From positions 1,116,001 through 1,180,000 of the forward strand of contig NZ_CP118631.1 of NCBI RefSeq assembly GCF_028993635.1: a stretch of DNA of 64,000 nt, read 5' to 3'. The translations under genes were made by a program, and so were the position numbers. The notes under the pieces are model-generated. The model saw nothing but the letters and a program-made list of their open reading frames with translations, made no database searches and was not told the origin of the DNA. Positions 25,719 through 35,114 of the stretch are shown piece after piece. Positions within the stretch are counted from its first letter, which is position 1. Each line of letters begins with the position of its first letter. The stretch comes from Mucilaginibacter sp. SJ. GTDB lineage: Bacteria > Bacteroidota > Bacteroidia > Sphingobacteriales > Sphingobacteriaceae.

Positions 25719-26131
25719 AATTAAAGGTAATAGGCATTATAGCCATTTTGTTAGTTGTAATTGGCGCATCATGCCAAAGCGATGATCAAATTGAGTTTAA
25801 ACGCTATTACTCGGGCGGAAGCCTTGTTTACCAGCAGCATTGTCAAAATTGCCATGGAGATAAAGGACAAGGCCTGTCATCACTTATCCCGCCATTAACG
25901 GATTCAACGTTTCTAAAACAGAACAAAGCGGTACTGGCCTGCTTCGTCAAAAACGGCCTTAAGGGAAAAATAACCGTAGCAAGCCGCTCTTTTGACGACC
26001 AAATGCAGCCTGATGATATAGCCCCGCTTGAAATTGCTAAAGTGCTTACCTATGTTACAAATTCTTTTGGTAATAAAATGGGGACTGTTACATTGCAGCA
26101 GGTTCAGGATGATTTGAAAAATTGTCAATAG
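25715..26131 (+). CDS. class I c-type cytochrome lipoprotein
   Basis: A 138-residue mono-haem cytochrome c. The N-terminal lipobox is IGASC with Cys20, so it is probably a lipoprotein on the outer face of the inner membrane. The haem motif CQNCH is at Cys43-Cys46-His47, followed by GDKGQGL. The distal methionine is probably in FDDQMQPDDI, and the C-terminal helix ends LTYVTNSFG. It is the last gene of the lipoprotein-SCO-cytochrome operon and may accept or donate electrons in a SCO-dependent pathway. The ATGA overlap couples its translation to the SCO gene. Confidence 0.9.
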   Translation: MKLKVIGIIAILLVVIGASCQSDDQIEFKRYYSGGSLVYQQHCQNCHGDKGQGLSSLIPPLTDSTFLKQNKAVLACFVKNGLKGKITVASRSFDDQMQPDDIAPLEIAKVLTYVTNSFGNKMGTVTLQQVQDDLKNCQ

Positions 26132-26146
26132 TTTTTTTAGTTAATA

Positions 26147-26209
26147 GATCATGGTTCATGGCAAATAAACATCACGTAATCCTACCATGATCCATGAACC
26201 ATCAACCAT
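26147..26209. repeat. imperfect intergenic inverted repeat (ATGGTTCATGG word)
   Basis: ATGGTTCATGG (26151-26161) is the perfect reverse complement of 26192-26202, with partial copies of the same word on both sides. It lies between the cytochrome c gene and the rnpB promoter. A related word occurs near 46.4 kb. Confidence 0.6.
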
Positions 26210-26226
26210 TAACCACAAAATTTCCG

Positions 26227-26234
26227 TACCTTTA
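26227..26234 (+). promoter_or_regulatory. -7 box of rnpB
   Basis: TACCTTTA matches TAnnTTTG except in the last base and ends just before the rnpB 5' end. Confidence 0.45.
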
Positions 26235-26622
26235 CAACCGCAAAACGTTCTATCGCTGCCAGCTTGTTTGGCGGAGGAAAGTCCGGGCAACACAGAGCAT
26301 CCTGCTTCCTAACGGGAAGGCGCCGGCAGCCGGCGACAGCAAAGTGCCACAGAGAAAATACCGCCCGCTTAGGTGGGTAAGGGTGAAAACGTGAGGTAAG
26401 AGCTCACGGCATAACCTGGTGACTGGTTATGACGGTAAACCTCAGGAGTTGAAAAACCAAATAGGTCCTGAAAGCGGAGTTGCTCGCTCCCGTATTAGCC
26501 CAAGGGCTAATCGTTAGGATGGGTAGGTTGTTTAAACCTGTTAGTAATAACAGGGCCAGATAAATGATAGAAGTTGCCTTTAACGAGGCAAAACAGAACC
26601 CGGCTTATAGGTTTGCTGCTGT
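26234..26622 (+). ncRNA. rnpB: RNase P RNA, bacterial class A
   Basis: The RNA component of ribonuclease P, which trims the 5' ends of pre-tRNAs. The universal 5' core GAGGAAAGTCCGGGC (starting at 26273) and the 3' core ACAGAACCCGGCTTATAG (26593-26610) are both present. P2 pairs TTCTATC (26248-26254) with GATAGAA about 310 bases later. A GCCA-TGGC hairpin forms P3, and the loop region AAGGGTGAAAACGTGAGGTAAGAGC is typical. Ends are estimated from helix P1, which has mismatches, so each may be off by a few bases. It is followed at once by an intrinsic terminator. Confidence 0.95.
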
Positions 26623-26624
26623 AT

Positions 26625-26656
26625 AACCCCTTGCTGTAAAGCGAGGGGTTTCTTTA
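26625..26656 (+). terminator. intrinsic terminator of rnpB
   Basis: AACCCCTTGC (26625-26634) pairs with GCGAGGGGTT (26641-26650; one T-G wobble), followed by TCTTTATTT. Confidence 0.85.
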
Positions 26657-26804
26657 TTTACACCAATTTATTTTTAATAAATTTTACAACCCTGCAAACA
26701 TTTAGGCCCCTTAAACCTTTATAGCACATTAAAAGTGTTTATTTTTCTATACAAACCCATATATTAGCAAACAACAATTACATATCGGTACATAATTACA
26801 AAAC

Positions 26805-28190
26805 ATGGCTAAAATTTTAATAATTGATGATGAACGGTCTATTCGTAACACGCTTCGCGAGATTTTAGAGTATGAAGATTACGAGGTTGAAGATGTAGAT
26901 AACGGGGTTGACGGTCTTCAGTTAATTGAAAAAAAAGACTATGACCTGGTACTGTGCGACATTAAAATGAACCGCATGGATGGTATGGAGGTACTTACCG
27001 AAGGACTCGCTATTAAACCCGATCTTCCATTTATCATGATATCGGGCCACGGCACGGTTGAAACCGCTGTAGAAGCCAGTAAAAAAGGTGCGTTTGACTT
27101 TATTTCAAAACCACCTGACCTGAACCGCCTGCTCATTACCGTTCGTAACGCGCTTGATAGGGGAAGCCTTGTTGTGGAGGCTAAGGTCCTTAAACGTAAG
27201 GTATCAAAGGTACGCTCCATTTTAGGCGAATCGCAGGCTATCCTCAAAATAAAAGAAACCATTGACCGGGTGGCCCCAACCGATGCCCGTGTATTGGTTA
27301 CAGGCGCCAATGGCAGTGGAAAAGAGCTGGTTGCACGCTGGCTCCACGAAAAATCAAATCGCTCGGCTGCACCTATTATCGAGGTAAACTGTGCGGCCAT
27401 TCCATCAGAATTAATTGAGAGCGAGTTATTTGGTCACGAAAAAGGCTCATTTACATCGGCCATCAAACAACGTATTGGCAAGTTTGAATCAGCAAATGGA
27501 GGAACATTGTTTTTGGATGAAATTGGCGATATGAGCCAGTCGGCCCAGGCTAAAGTGTTGCGTGCATTACAGGAAAATAAGATTACACGCGTGGGCGGCG
27601 AAAAGGAAATTGACGTTGATGTGCGTGTAGTAGCGGCAACCAACAAGGATTTGCTGAAAGAAATTGAAGCCGGCAATTTCCGTATGGACTTGTACCACCG
27701 CTTAAGTGTAATATTGATCCACGTACCACCACTTATCGAACGCAAAGATGACATCCCGTTGTTAACTCAAAGCTTTTTGGATGAGATTTGCAATGAATAC
27801 GGCATGCCGGTTAAAAAGATCTCGGATGCTGCACTTGAGGCCCTTAAAGCCCTGCCATGGACCGGTAACATCCGCGAACTCCGTAACATGGTTGAGCGTT
27901 TGATCATTCTGAGTGATAAAGTTATTACTGATAACGATGTGCGGTCATTTGCAAATCCATCTGCACCAACTGCTATTGCCGCGGGTAGCACAGCTGCTCC
28001 TGCCCCACAAACAGATTTTGACCAATTCAATAATTTCCAGGAATATAAAGACTTTGCGGAGCGTGAATATATCAAATTCAAGCTGGAGAAAAACAACTGG
28101 AATGTGTCAAAAACTGCTGATGATATCGATATTCAACGCAGTCACTTGTACAGTAAAATTGAAAAATTTGGCCTTAAACGCGGCGAATAA
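26805..28190 (+). CDS. NtrC-family sigma-54-dependent response regulator
   Basis: A 461-residue activator. Receiver domain 1-120 has Asp8/Asp9, phospho-acceptor Asp52 and Lys in ISKPPD. The AAA+ domain (about 140-375) has Walker A GANGSGKE (167-174) and Walker B GGTLFLDEIGD. The C-terminal Fis-type helix-turn-helix reads WNVSKTADDIDIQRSHLYSK. The sigma-54-contact loop, normally GAFTGA, is GSFTSA at 214-219: the central Thr is kept but both small residues are Ser. It may therefore contact sigma-54 differently or act on sigma-70-type promoters, as some such regulators do. No histidine kinase partner is adjacent. It has its own terminator. Confidence 0.92.
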   Translation: MAKILIIDDERSIRNTLREILEYEDYEVEDVDNGVDGLQLIEKKDYDLVLCDIKMNRMDGMEVLTEGLAIKPDLPFIMISGHGTVETAVEASKKGAFDFISKPPDLNRLLITVRNALDRGSLVVEAKVLKRKVSKVRSILGESQAILKIKETIDRVAPTDARVLVTGANGSGKELVARWLHEKSNRSAAPIIEVNCAAIPSELIESELFGHEKGSFTSAIKQRIGKFESANGGTLFLDEIGDMSQSAQAKVLRALQENKITRVGGEKEIDVDVRVVAATNKDLLKEIEAGNFRMDLYHRLSVILIHVPPLIERKDDIPLLTQSFLDEICNEYGMPVKKISDAALEALKALPWTGNIRELRNMVERLIILSDKVITDNDVRSFANPSAPTAIAAGSTAAPAPQTDFDQFNNFQEYKDFAEREYIKFKLEKNNWNVSKTADDIDIQRSHLYSKIEKFGLKRGE

Positions 28191-28212
28191 CATACACTTT
28201 TGAAATTATTTT

Positions 28213-28247
28213 AAAAAGCATCGGCAAATATGATAGCCGGTGCTTTT
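28213..28247 (+). terminator. intrinsic terminator of the sigma-54 activator gene
   Basis: AGCATCGGC (28217-28225) pairs with GCCGGTGCT (28236-28244), one wobble, followed by a run of seven T. Confidence 0.85.
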
Positions 28248-28287
28248 TTTATATTATTATTGTATATCAATAACCTTTATTAACACC

Positions 28288-28755
28288 ATGAAAACCTATT
28301 ACTTAGCATCTTTTTTATTACTCGCGTTATGCTCATGCGGTAACCCGCCAAAGGCAACTACAGAAGCAATCGAATCGGCCGGTAAGCTTGACGGAACCTG
28401 GCACCTGATATCAAGCAAAAGCATTATGAAGGGCGATACTACGGTAACCACCCCTCCTAAAGACCAGGAAATGTTTAAAATGTTTAACGCCACTAACTTT
28501 GCCTTCTTCACGCATGACCTGGTACACGGCAAAACAGCCAAACCGGTTTATTCGTCGGGCGCGGGCACTTATACCCTATCCGGCGACGATTATACCGAGC
28601 ACCTGGCTTATTGCGATGCTCGCGATTGGGAAAACAGGGATTTCAAATTTAAGCTCACTATGAAAAATGACACCCTAACCCAAAAAGGAATTGAGAAGAT
28701 AGACAGCCTCAAGGTTGATCATGAGATCATTGAAACTTATGTAAGGGTGAAATAA
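28288..28755 (+). CDS. secreted lipoprotein, lipocalin-like, unknown function
   Basis: A 155-residue lipoprotein. The signal peptide MKTYYLASFLLLALCSCGN ends in a lipobox (LCSC), so Cys17 or thereabouts is lipidated. The mature part begins with LDGTWHLISSKSIMKGD, then repeated beta-strands (GAGTYTLSGDDYTEHL, FKFKLTMKNDTLTQKG). This looks like a small calycin or lipocalin-like barrel found in many Bacteroidota proteins. I used the ATG at 28288; the longer in-frame start at 28240 lacks the signal peptide at its beginning. It is monocistronic with its own terminator. The function is unknown. Confidence 0.75.
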   Translation: MKTYYLASFLLLALCSCGNPPKATTEAIESAGKLDGTWHLISSKSIMKGDTTVTTPPKDQEMFKMFNATNFAFFTHDLVHGKTAKPVYSSGAGTYTLSGDDYTEHLAYCDARDWENRDFKFKLTMKNDTLTQKGIEKIDSLKVDHEIIETYVRVK

Positions 28756-28774
28756 ACCTGAAAACTTATATTTT

Positions 28775-28800
28775 AAAGCCCGGCGTGTTCCGGGCTTTTT
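28775..28800 (+). terminator. intrinsic terminator after the lipocalin-like gene
   Basis: AAAGCCCGG pairs with CCGGGCTTT around a CGTGTT loop, followed by TTT. Confidence 0.8.
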
Positions 28801-29045
28801 ATTTGCACTGTTTATCTGAACGAGCCGGACAACATTTCACCTTTACAATAACAATAAATCGTAACCTGCACGGTAACCCATTCGTTAAAACCTAAATTAT
28901 CCCTGTTTATAATAAGTCACATTTTATTGGAAAGCCTTCACAAAAAGTTAGCCGGTTGTTATTTATAAAACGATGAAATTTATTGAAGAAGTCTTTTTAT
29001 CAGCCCTGATTTTATTGTAGTTTAAGCATAAAAAACACTCAAAGA

Positions 29046-30662
29046 ATGAAGCTGTTAATTAACCATAAGACACTATTGATGTTACCGTTATTTACTTTTT
29101 CATTCAATCGCTGCCGGCCGCAAAAAAGCTCAGAAGGCATTACAACTACCAAATCTATTCGCACAATTTCAGCTACGAGTTCAAATATTCCGCTTAAAAA
29201 CATGTTTGGCATAAACGCGTATGAATGGAATTTTTTGCAGGATCCCGCCAATCCGGAGCTAAAAGGAGCCATTTACGAAACCAACATGAACCTTATCAAG
29301 TCATTCAGCGCGGTACGGCATTATTTAGGCTGGGCCCGAATGGAAAGCACTAAAGGCAGCTATACCTTCAATCCCACTCATAAAGACAGCTGGAACTATG
29401 ATCTCATTTATAGCCGTTGCAAGCAGGAAGGTATATTGGTTTTGACAGATATAAAAAATTGTCCGCCATGGTTGGTTAACACTTATCCTAACAATATGCG
29501 GGATCTTGAAAATGCGCCCCTTATTTATGGTTTAAGTAAGGCTGATCCGGCAAGCTATGTTGACCAGGCGCATATGGCCTTTCAGTTTGCAGCCAGATAT
29601 GGCTACAATACCAATATTAACAGGGCATTTATAAAAGTTGACACCAGCATACGATGGGCAAATGATCAGCCCAACCACGTAAAAGTGGGCATGGGCCTTA
29701 TTACTTACATAGAATGTGACAATGAGCGCGACAAATGGTGGAAACGACCAGCGACCCAGCAAACCGCCGAAGAATACGCTGCTAACATGTCGGCCTTTTA
29801 TGATGGCAACAAGGGGAAGTTAGGAAAAAATGCCGGTGTAAAAAATGCTGATCCAAATATGAAAGTAGTAATCGGCGGATTAGCTACAGCCGACGTAAAT
29901 TTTGTAAAGAAAATGGTAGAGTGGTGCCGTACCAACCGTGGTTACAGGGCCGACGGCAGTATCAATCTGTGTTTTGACATTATCAACTACCACTATTACA
30001 ACAATAACGGTAATATCTTAACACATCAATCTGCCACGTTTGGCCTGCCGCCCGAATTATCGATGGCGGGGCAAATTGCTGATTCTTTTGTTCAGTATGC
30101 AAATTCTTTTGTTAAACCAATCCCTGTATGGGTAACCGAATCTGGCTACGATATAAACAAGGGAAGCTATCAGAGGGCATTATATGTAGGCAAAAAGACA
30201 CCTAAAAGCACCCAGGCCGATTGGATTTTAAGAACTTCGCTACTTTATATAAGGCATGGTATACAACGTGTGTTTTATTACCAGCTTTTTGACGATGCTC
30301 CTAATGTTGCTGTTCAATATGCAACATCTGGTTTAGCCGAAAATGGCAAACGCAGGCCTGCTGCCGATTTTATATTGCAAACATCAAAATTAATGGGTAA
30401 CTATACCTACTCAGCCACCATTAATACCGACCCGTTGGTTGATAAGTATTCATTAGGTTTACAAAGCATGTACGTATTAACCATTCCTGATTATCAGGCA
30501 CGTACAGGTACATATACACTTAACCTTGGTACAGCTAAAGCAAATGTTTATACACTAAAAACAGGTGCCGATGATGTTGTTAAAACAACCATAAAAACAG
30601 TTAACGGGAAACTTATTGTTAAAGTAACCGAAACACCAATCTTTGTACAGGGCACAAACTAA
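29046..30662 (+). CDS. secreted clan-A glycoside hydrolase (GH39/GH5-like)
   Basis: A 538-residue protein with a weak, short N-terminal hydrophobic signal (LLMLPLFTFSFNRC), probably exported. The central part is a TIM-barrel glycosidase: acid/base Glu227 in ECDNERDKW and nucleophile Glu365 in VWVTESGYD, with SAVRHYLGWARMES near residue 88 and NYHYYNN near 318. The positions and the C-terminal beta domain (about 450-538, YSLGLQSMYVLTIPD) fit clan GH-A; GH39- or GH5-like is my best guess. The polysaccharide target is unknown. It is not next to SusC/SusD genes, so it is not in a typical utilisation locus. It overlaps the convergent kinase gene by 4 bases. Confidence 0.75.
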   Translation: MKLLINHKTLLMLPLFTFSFNRCRPQKSSEGITTTKSIRTISATSSNIPLKNMFGINAYEWNFLQDPANPELKGAIYETNMNLIKSFSAVRHYLGWARMESTKGSYTFNPTHKDSWNYDLIYSRCKQEGILVLTDIKNCPPWLVNTYPNNMRDLENAPLIYGLSKADPASYVDQAHMAFQFAARYGYNTNINRAFIKVDTSIRWANDQPNHVKVGMGLITYIECDNERDKWWKRPATQQTAEEYAANMSAFYDGNKGKLGKNAGVKNADPNMKVVIGGLATADVNFVKKMVEWCRTNRGYRADGSINLCFDIINYHYYNNNGNILTHQSATFGLPPELSMAGQIADSFVQYANSFVKPIPVWVTESGYDINKGSYQRALYVGKKTPKSTQADWILRTSLLYIRHGIQRVFYYQLFDDAPNVAVQYATSGLAENGKRRPAADFILQTSKLMGNYTYSATINTDPLVDKYSLGLQSMYVLTIPDYQARTGTYTLNLGTAKANVYTLKTGADDVVKTTIKTVNGKLIVKVTETPIFVQGTN

Positions 30663-31525
30663 ATAAACGCCGACAGATTCTCCCTTGCCTGTCTGGTGTA
30701 CATGCTGCCAAATAGGTTTACGTGAACCAGCAGCGGATAAAGGTTCCAAAGTTGAAGCCGCTGTTGCCAGCCAGACTGCAAAGGAAACTCCTGATTATAA
30801 GCCTCATAAAAAGCATGGTCAAAACCACCGAAAAGCATGGTCATCGCAATATCAAACTCGCGATTGCCGTAGCTAACCGATGGATCGATCAGGTAAGGGT
30901 TGCCATTGGTATCAATCAAGTAATTGCCTCCCCAAAGGTCGCCATGCAGTAATGCGGGTGGTTCTTCTGTAAACAGGTCCGGGAGTCTTTTATAGAGTTC
31001 GTCAAACCGGTACATGTCGGTTTGGGTAAGCTCTCTTTTATCTACCGCCATTTTAACCATCGGTTGCAATCTTTCTTCAATAAAAAACTGGGCCCAGCTA
31101 TTGTGCTGGTTGTTGCTTTGATGGAACGAACCCATATAATTATCTGCTTCAAACCCAAATTGCGCAGCAGTGTAATAATGCATGAGAGCAAGTTGCCTGC
31201 CCAATTTTTGCGATGATATAACATCACCATGCCCTGCTTCAATCCATTGCAGTATAAGATAACTTTCGTCACCGGTATCGCCCTGTAAAACAACCTCAGG
31301 CACAGCTATTGTATTTGTTTTACGGATAATAGCTAAACCCCTCTCCTCACTTTTAAACATGCCCGGAAATTTATGGAAGCTATTTATTTTTATAAAGAAA
31401 TTACCTAACGTGGTTTGCAAGCGGTAGGCTTGATTAATATCACCTCCACTTACCGGACTCATATTCTTAATATGAGCGTTTAACTTGCCCTCAATATCAC
31501 TTATTACACCTGCCGATACAGTCAT
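30659..31525 (-). CDS. fructosamine kinase family protein
   Basis: A 288-residue protein of the fructosamine/ketosamine-3-kinase family, a protein-kinase-like fold. It has the N-terminal ATP region SPVSGGDINQAYRLQT, the catalytic loop ALLHGDLWGGNYL (HGDxWxxN) and the metal loop LIDPSVSYGNREFDIAM. Family members phosphorylate sugar adducts on proteins to undo glycation. The length and motif order are normal. Its stop overlaps the glycosidase stop by 4 bases on the opposite strand. The promoter lies in the short gap shared with lepA. Confidence 0.92.
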   Translation of the reverse strand: MTVSAGVISDIEGKLNAHIKNMSPVSGGDINQAYRLQTTLGNFFIKINSFHKFPGMFKSEERGLAIIRKTNTIAVPEVVLQGDTGDESYLILQWIEAGHGDVISSQKLGRQLALMHYYTAAQFGFEADNYMGSFHQSNNQHNSWAQFFIEERLQPMVKMAVDKRELTQTDMYRFDELYKRLPDLFTEEPPALLHGDLWGGNYLIDTNGNPYLIDPSVSYGNREFDIAMTMLFGGFDHAFYEAYNQEFPLQSGWQQRLQLWNLYPLLVHVNLFGSMYTRQARENLSAFI

Positions 31526-31603
31526 TTTGTTGGGATATTATTTAAATTAAACATTTCAAAATAGTTAATTTATTAGCCGGTACAAATTATCGGTTTAAAA
31601 AGC

Positions 31604-31611
31604 TATTTTTG
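31604..31611 (+). promoter_or_regulatory. -7 box TATTTTTG of lepA
   Basis: A perfect TAnnTTTG ends 7 bases before the lepA ATG, so the mRNA would have almost no leader. Confidence 0.6.
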
Positions 31612-31618
31612 CGGTTCA

Positions 31619-33406
31619 ATGGAGCACATTCGTAATTTTTGTATTATAGCACATATCGACCACGGCAAAAGCACACTTGCCGATAGGTTATTAGAATATA
31701 CTAACACCATAACCCAGCGCGAATCGCAGGCACAATTGCTTGATGATATGGATCTGGAACGCGAGCGCGGCATCACTATAAAAAGCCATGCCATACAAAT
31801 GGACTATGTGCTTGACGGACAAAAATACGTGCTCAACCTAATCGACACCCCAGGTCACGTGGATTTTTCCTATGAAGTATCACGTTCAATAGCAGCGTGT
31901 GAAGGCGCGTTACTGATAGTTGACGCGGCACAGGGCATTCAGGCGCAAACCATTTCAAACCTCTATCTGGCTTTAGAGAACGACCTGGAGATTATCCCCA
32001 TCCTAAATAAAATGGACCTTCCCGGCGCTATGCCCGAGGAAGTTAAGGATCAAATAGTCGATCTTATAGGTTGCAAACGTGAGGAGATTCTTGCTGCATC
32101 GGGTAAAACCGGGATGGGTGTACATGACATCCTGCGTGCTATTGTTGAGCGTGTACCTGCTCCGGTAGGTGATCCCAAAGCCCCGCTGCAGGCATTGATC
32201 TTTGATTCGGTGTTCAACTCATTTCGTGGTATTATAGCTTATTTTAAAGTTGTAAACGGCGAGATCCGCAAAGGCGATAAAGTAAAATTCGTAGCCACCG
32301 AAAAGCAATATCTTGCTGATGAAGTTGGCACGCTTAAATTGCGCCCGTTAGCTAAAGACGTAATCAAAACCGGTGATGTAGGTTATATCATATCGGGCAT
32401 AAAAGAAGCAAAAGAGGTTAAGGTTGGTGATACCATCACCCATGTAGATCGTCCGTGCGAAGTTGGAATACAGGGTTTTGAAGAAGTGAAGCCGATGGTA
32501 TTTGCAGGTATTTATCCGGTTGATACTGAAGATTACGAGGAACTGCGCGAGTCAATGGCGAAGCTACAGTTGAACGATGCTTCACTGGTTTTTGAGCCGG
32601 AATCATCAGCGGCATTAGGTTTTGGTTTCCGTTGCGGTTTCCTCGGAATGCTACACATGGAAATTATCCAGGAGCGTTTGGAGCGTGAGTTTAACATGAC
32701 GGTGATCACTACCGTGCCCAACGTGTCATACCTGGCCCATACTACAAAAGGCGACTCGTTCACTGTAAATAACCCTTCAGATCTGCCAGATCCATCAAAA
32801 ATTGATTTTGTGGAAGAGCCTTATATCAAGGCTACTATCATCACCAAATCGGAATTTGTTGGCCCGGTAATGTCGCTTTGTATCCAGAAACGCGGAACCA
32901 TCACTAATCAATCATATCTTACATCGGAGCGTGTTGAGCTGATCTTCGAGATGCCTATGGGCGAGATAGTATTTGATTTTTATGATAAGCTGAAAACCAT
33001 TTCAAAAGGTTACGCCTCTTTCGATTATCACCAGATTGGTTATCGTCAGTCAGATTTGGTTAAACTCGATATCCGCTTAAACAGCGAACCTGTTGACGCA
33101 CTTTCATCCCTGATCTTCCGCGGTAATTCTTACGATTTTGGAAAAAAAATCTGTGAAAAATTAAAAGAACTTTTACCTCGCCAGCAGTTTGAGATTATTA
33201 TCCAGGCTTCTATCGGCGCTAAGATCATAGCCCGCGAAACAGTAAAAGCTTTACGTAAAGACGTAACAGCTAAATGTTATGGTGGTGATATTTCCCGTAA
33301 GCGTAAACTGTTGGAAAAACAGAAACAAGGTAAAAAACGCATGCGTCAGGTAGGTAACGTAGAGATACCGCAGTCGGCATTTATGGCAGTTTTGAAGTTG
33401 GATTAA
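31619..33406 (+). CDS. lepA: elongation factor 4 (LepA), ribosome back-translocase GTPase
   Basis: A 595-residue translation GTPase. The G domain has [14 protein letters not shown] (G1), DTPGHVDF (G3) and NKMDLP (G4). Domain II follows with GEIRKGDKV, and the LepA-specific C-terminal domain includes [14 protein letters not shown] and ends [17 protein letters not shown]. LepA aids ribosome assembly and resumes stalled elongation under stress. Length is the family norm. The start lies 7 bases after a perfect -7 box. folD lies downstream, separated by an unusual 386-base gap. Confidence 0.97.
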   Translation: MEHIRNFCIIAHIDHGKSTLADRLLEYTNTITQRESQAQLLDDMDLERERGITIKSHAIQMDYVLDGQKYVLNLIDTPGHVDFSYEVSRSIAACEGALLIVDAAQGIQAQTISNLYLALENDLEIIPILNKMDLPGAMPEEVKDQIVDLIGCKREEILAASGKTGMGVHDILRAIVERVPAPVGDPKAPLQALIFDSVFNSFRGIIAYFKVVNGEIRKGDKVKFVATEKQYLADEVGTLKLRPLAKDVIKTGDVGYIISGIKEAKEVKVGDTITHVDRPCEVGIQGFEEVKPMVFAGIYPVDTEDYEELRESMAKLQLNDASLVFEPESSAALGFGFRCGFLGMLHMEIIQERLEREFNMTVITTVPNVSYLAHTTKGDSFTVNNPSDLPDPSKIDFVEEPYIKATIITKSEFVGPVMSLCIQKRGTITNQSYLTSERVELIFEMPMGEIVFDFYDKLKTISKGYASFDYHQIGYRQSDLVKLDIRLNSEPVDALSSLIFRGNSYDFGKKICEKLKELLPRQQFEIIIQASIGAKIIARETVKALRKDVTAKCYGGDISRKRKLLEKQKQGKKRMRQVGNVEIPQSAFMAVLKLD

Positions 33407-33435
33407 TCTCTTAATTCCTTTAAAGGGGAGCGAGA

Positions 33436-33792
33436 GTGAATAAATTAATAATTCTGTACAGGTTAGTTACATATCTTACAGCAACCGGATTTGTTAAACA
33501 TATTCATTTAGGAGACTTTGTTTATGGCAAATGGATTGTGTACCAGCATAACAAGCCGAAATATTACATCGATGCTTTCAATAAGGGTGCTACCTCAAAT
33601 AAAATTATATTTGAAATGCTCTTGAACAATAAAACCGAAACCATTGAAAGTATCATTAACAAGATAAATCAAAACCACACATTAAAACTATCCCTGGATA
33701 ACAGGCCTTTTATAAGAATACGATTGAAATCAAAACAGGCGAGTTTAAATTTGCCCCCTTTTACCCGATTATTTCGTAAAAAACATTTAACA
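33436..33792 (+). other. unexplained open frame in phase with folD
   Basis: After lepA a GTG at 33436 opens a frame of 119 codons with no stop that runs straight into folD. It encodes a basic, Asn- and Ile-rich sequence, for example [20 protein letters not shown] and [21 protein letters not shown] recognise no family. FolD proteins begin close to MQLLDGKYV, so this is either a separate vestigial or lineage-specific ORF that lost its stop, or noncoding AT-rich sequence open by chance. A promoter-like TTTG, 16 bases, TATTTCG lies just before folD, arguing that folD starts on its own. Confidence 0.35.
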
Positions 33793-34674
33793 ATGCAGCT
33801 TTTAGACGGAAAATACGTTTCAGAAAAACTTAAGGTTGAAATAGCTGAAGAAGCAGCTAAAATATTAGAAAAAACCGGCAGAAAGCCTCACCTGGTGGCA
33901 GTATTGGTTGGTCACGATGGTGGCAGCGAAACTTATGTAGCCAGCAAAATGAAGAACTGCGAAAAGGTTGGCTTCAAATCATCGCTGGTACGTTATGAAG
34001 ATGATGTTACTGAAGAAGAACTACTAAAAAAGGTAGAAGAGCTCAATGCCGATGCTGATATCGACGGCATCATAGTACAGCTTCCTTTACCAAAACATAT
34101 TGATCCTGAGAAAGTAACTGAGCGTATCGATCATCGGAAAGATGTTGATGGCTTTCATCCGGTTAACCTGGGCCGTATGCAGCGTAACCTGCCTTCGTTT
34201 ATCCCGGCAACTCCTTATGGCATTACTTTAATGCTTAAAGAATATGGCATTGAAACAGCCGGTAAACATTGCGTGGTTGTTGGCCGCAGTAATATCGTTG
34301 GCTCGCCCATGAGTATCCTCATGGCACGCAATACTACGCCGGGCAACTGTACGGTAACCATTTGCCACAGCCGTACACCCGATATCAAAAAATTCACCCT
34401 CGATGCAGACATACTGATCGTAGCTATCGGTAAAAAGAATTTCATTACTGCTGATATGGTTAAAGATGGTGTAGTAGTTGTTGATGTGGGTATGAACCGC
34501 GAAACTTCAGCCACAACAAAATCAGGCTTTAAACTTTACGGTGATGTTGATTTTGAAAACGTAGCACCAAAATCTTCATGGATTACCCCGGTACCGGGTG
34601 GTGTAGGCCTCATGACTATTGTTGGCTTGCTTAAAAACACCTTGGCATCGGCTAATAAAGAGGTTTATAAATAG
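33793..34674 (+). CDS. folD: bifunctional methylenetetrahydrofolate dehydrogenase/cyclohydrolase
   Basis: A 293-residue enzyme that interconverts methylene-, methenyl- and formyl-tetrahydrofolate. The cyclohydrolase lysine motif [16 protein letters not shown], the PLPKHID motif and the NADP-binding region [12 protein letters not shown] are all present, as is the C-terminal [10 protein letters not shown]. The chosen start is the ATG at 33793, where the family normally begins. An in-frame GTG 119 codons upstream would add sequence not seen in FolD. It shares the folate theme with folB near 16 kb but not an operon. Confidence 0.95.
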   Translation: MQLLDGKYVSEKLKVEIAEEAAKILEKTGRKPHLVAVLVGHDGGSETYVASKMKNCEKVGFKSSLVRYEDDVTEEELLKKVEELNADADIDGIIVQLPLPKHIDPEKVTERIDHRKDVDGFHPVNLGRMQRNLPSFIPATPYGITLMLKEYGIETAGKHCVVVGRSNIVGSPMSILMARNTTPGNCTVTICHSRTPDIKKFTLDADILIVAIGKKNFITADMVKDGVVVVDVGMNRETSATTKSGFKLYGDVDFENVAPKSSWITPVPGGVGLMTIVGLLKNTLASANKEVYK

Positions 34675-34697
34675 TAAGTGGTTTATTAGGTTTATTA

Positions 34698-34749
34698 GGT
34701 TGATTAGGTGAATGGTTTTAGTTATGCTAACTAACTATTCATTTAATCA
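34698..34749. repeat. imperfect intergenic inverted repeat (TTGATTAGGTGAAT word)
   Basis: 34701-34717 and 34733-34749 form an imperfect 17-base dyad (14 of 17). The left arm also includes a 21-base word, starting GGTTGATTAGGTGAATGG, whose exact reverse complement recurs at 51682-51702. It separates the convergent folD and Rieske genes. Confidence 0.65.
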
Positions 34750-34754
34750 GCCAT

Positions 34755-35093
34755 TCACTTCAAACCATTCTTTAACTTGTCCCAAACAGAGTTTACGCCG
34801 ATGTAAACACCATCATCCCTTATTTCAATGGGATAAGTTTCAATAAAATCATTTTGCCCTTCGCCACCTTTACCTGTTTCAAGATCATAGGTATACCGGT
34901 GATAGGGGCAAACAATAAGTTTTCTTACGCATAAACCTTCACTCAAATCGGCACCAGCATGCGGACAGGTTGCTGCCACAGCATATAATTTACTTTCAAA
35001 ACTAACGATGCAAAGGTTTTTACCCCCAACCTTTTCCTTTATGATAAAAGGTCTGGTTATGTCTTGGGTAACTTTAAGTTTATGCCACTTCAT
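34755..35093 (-). CDS. Rieske 2Fe-2S ferredoxin-like protein
   Basis: A 112-residue protein with one Rieske domain: CPH with Cys43 and His45, and CPYH with Cys62 and His65, the two Cys-two His ligands of a [2Fe-2S] cluster. It is soluble with no signal peptide and no other domain, so it resembles small Rieske ferredoxins such as those of dioxygenases or the small subunit of nitrite reductase. Which enzyme it serves cannot be read here. It starts 21 bases after the lipoprotein gene on the same strand, so they may be one operon. Confidence 0.9.
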   Translation of the reverse strand: MKWHKLKVTQDITRPFIIKEKVGGKNLCIVSFESKLYAVAATCPHAGADLSEGLCVRKLIVCPYHRYTYDLETGKGGEGQNDFIETYPIEIRDDGVYIGVNSVWDKLKNGLK

Positions 35094-35114
35094 CAGAGTA
35101 AAATAGCTCTAACC

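Noticed and set aside
26194..26394. Plus-strand open frame through the 5' part of rnpB
   Set aside because: The bases are the RNase P RNA core; coding there would be fortuitous.
28972..29019. 15-codon ORF before the secreted glycosidase
   Set aside because: It has no biased codon content and no terminator or pairing with the gene start; it looks like chance.
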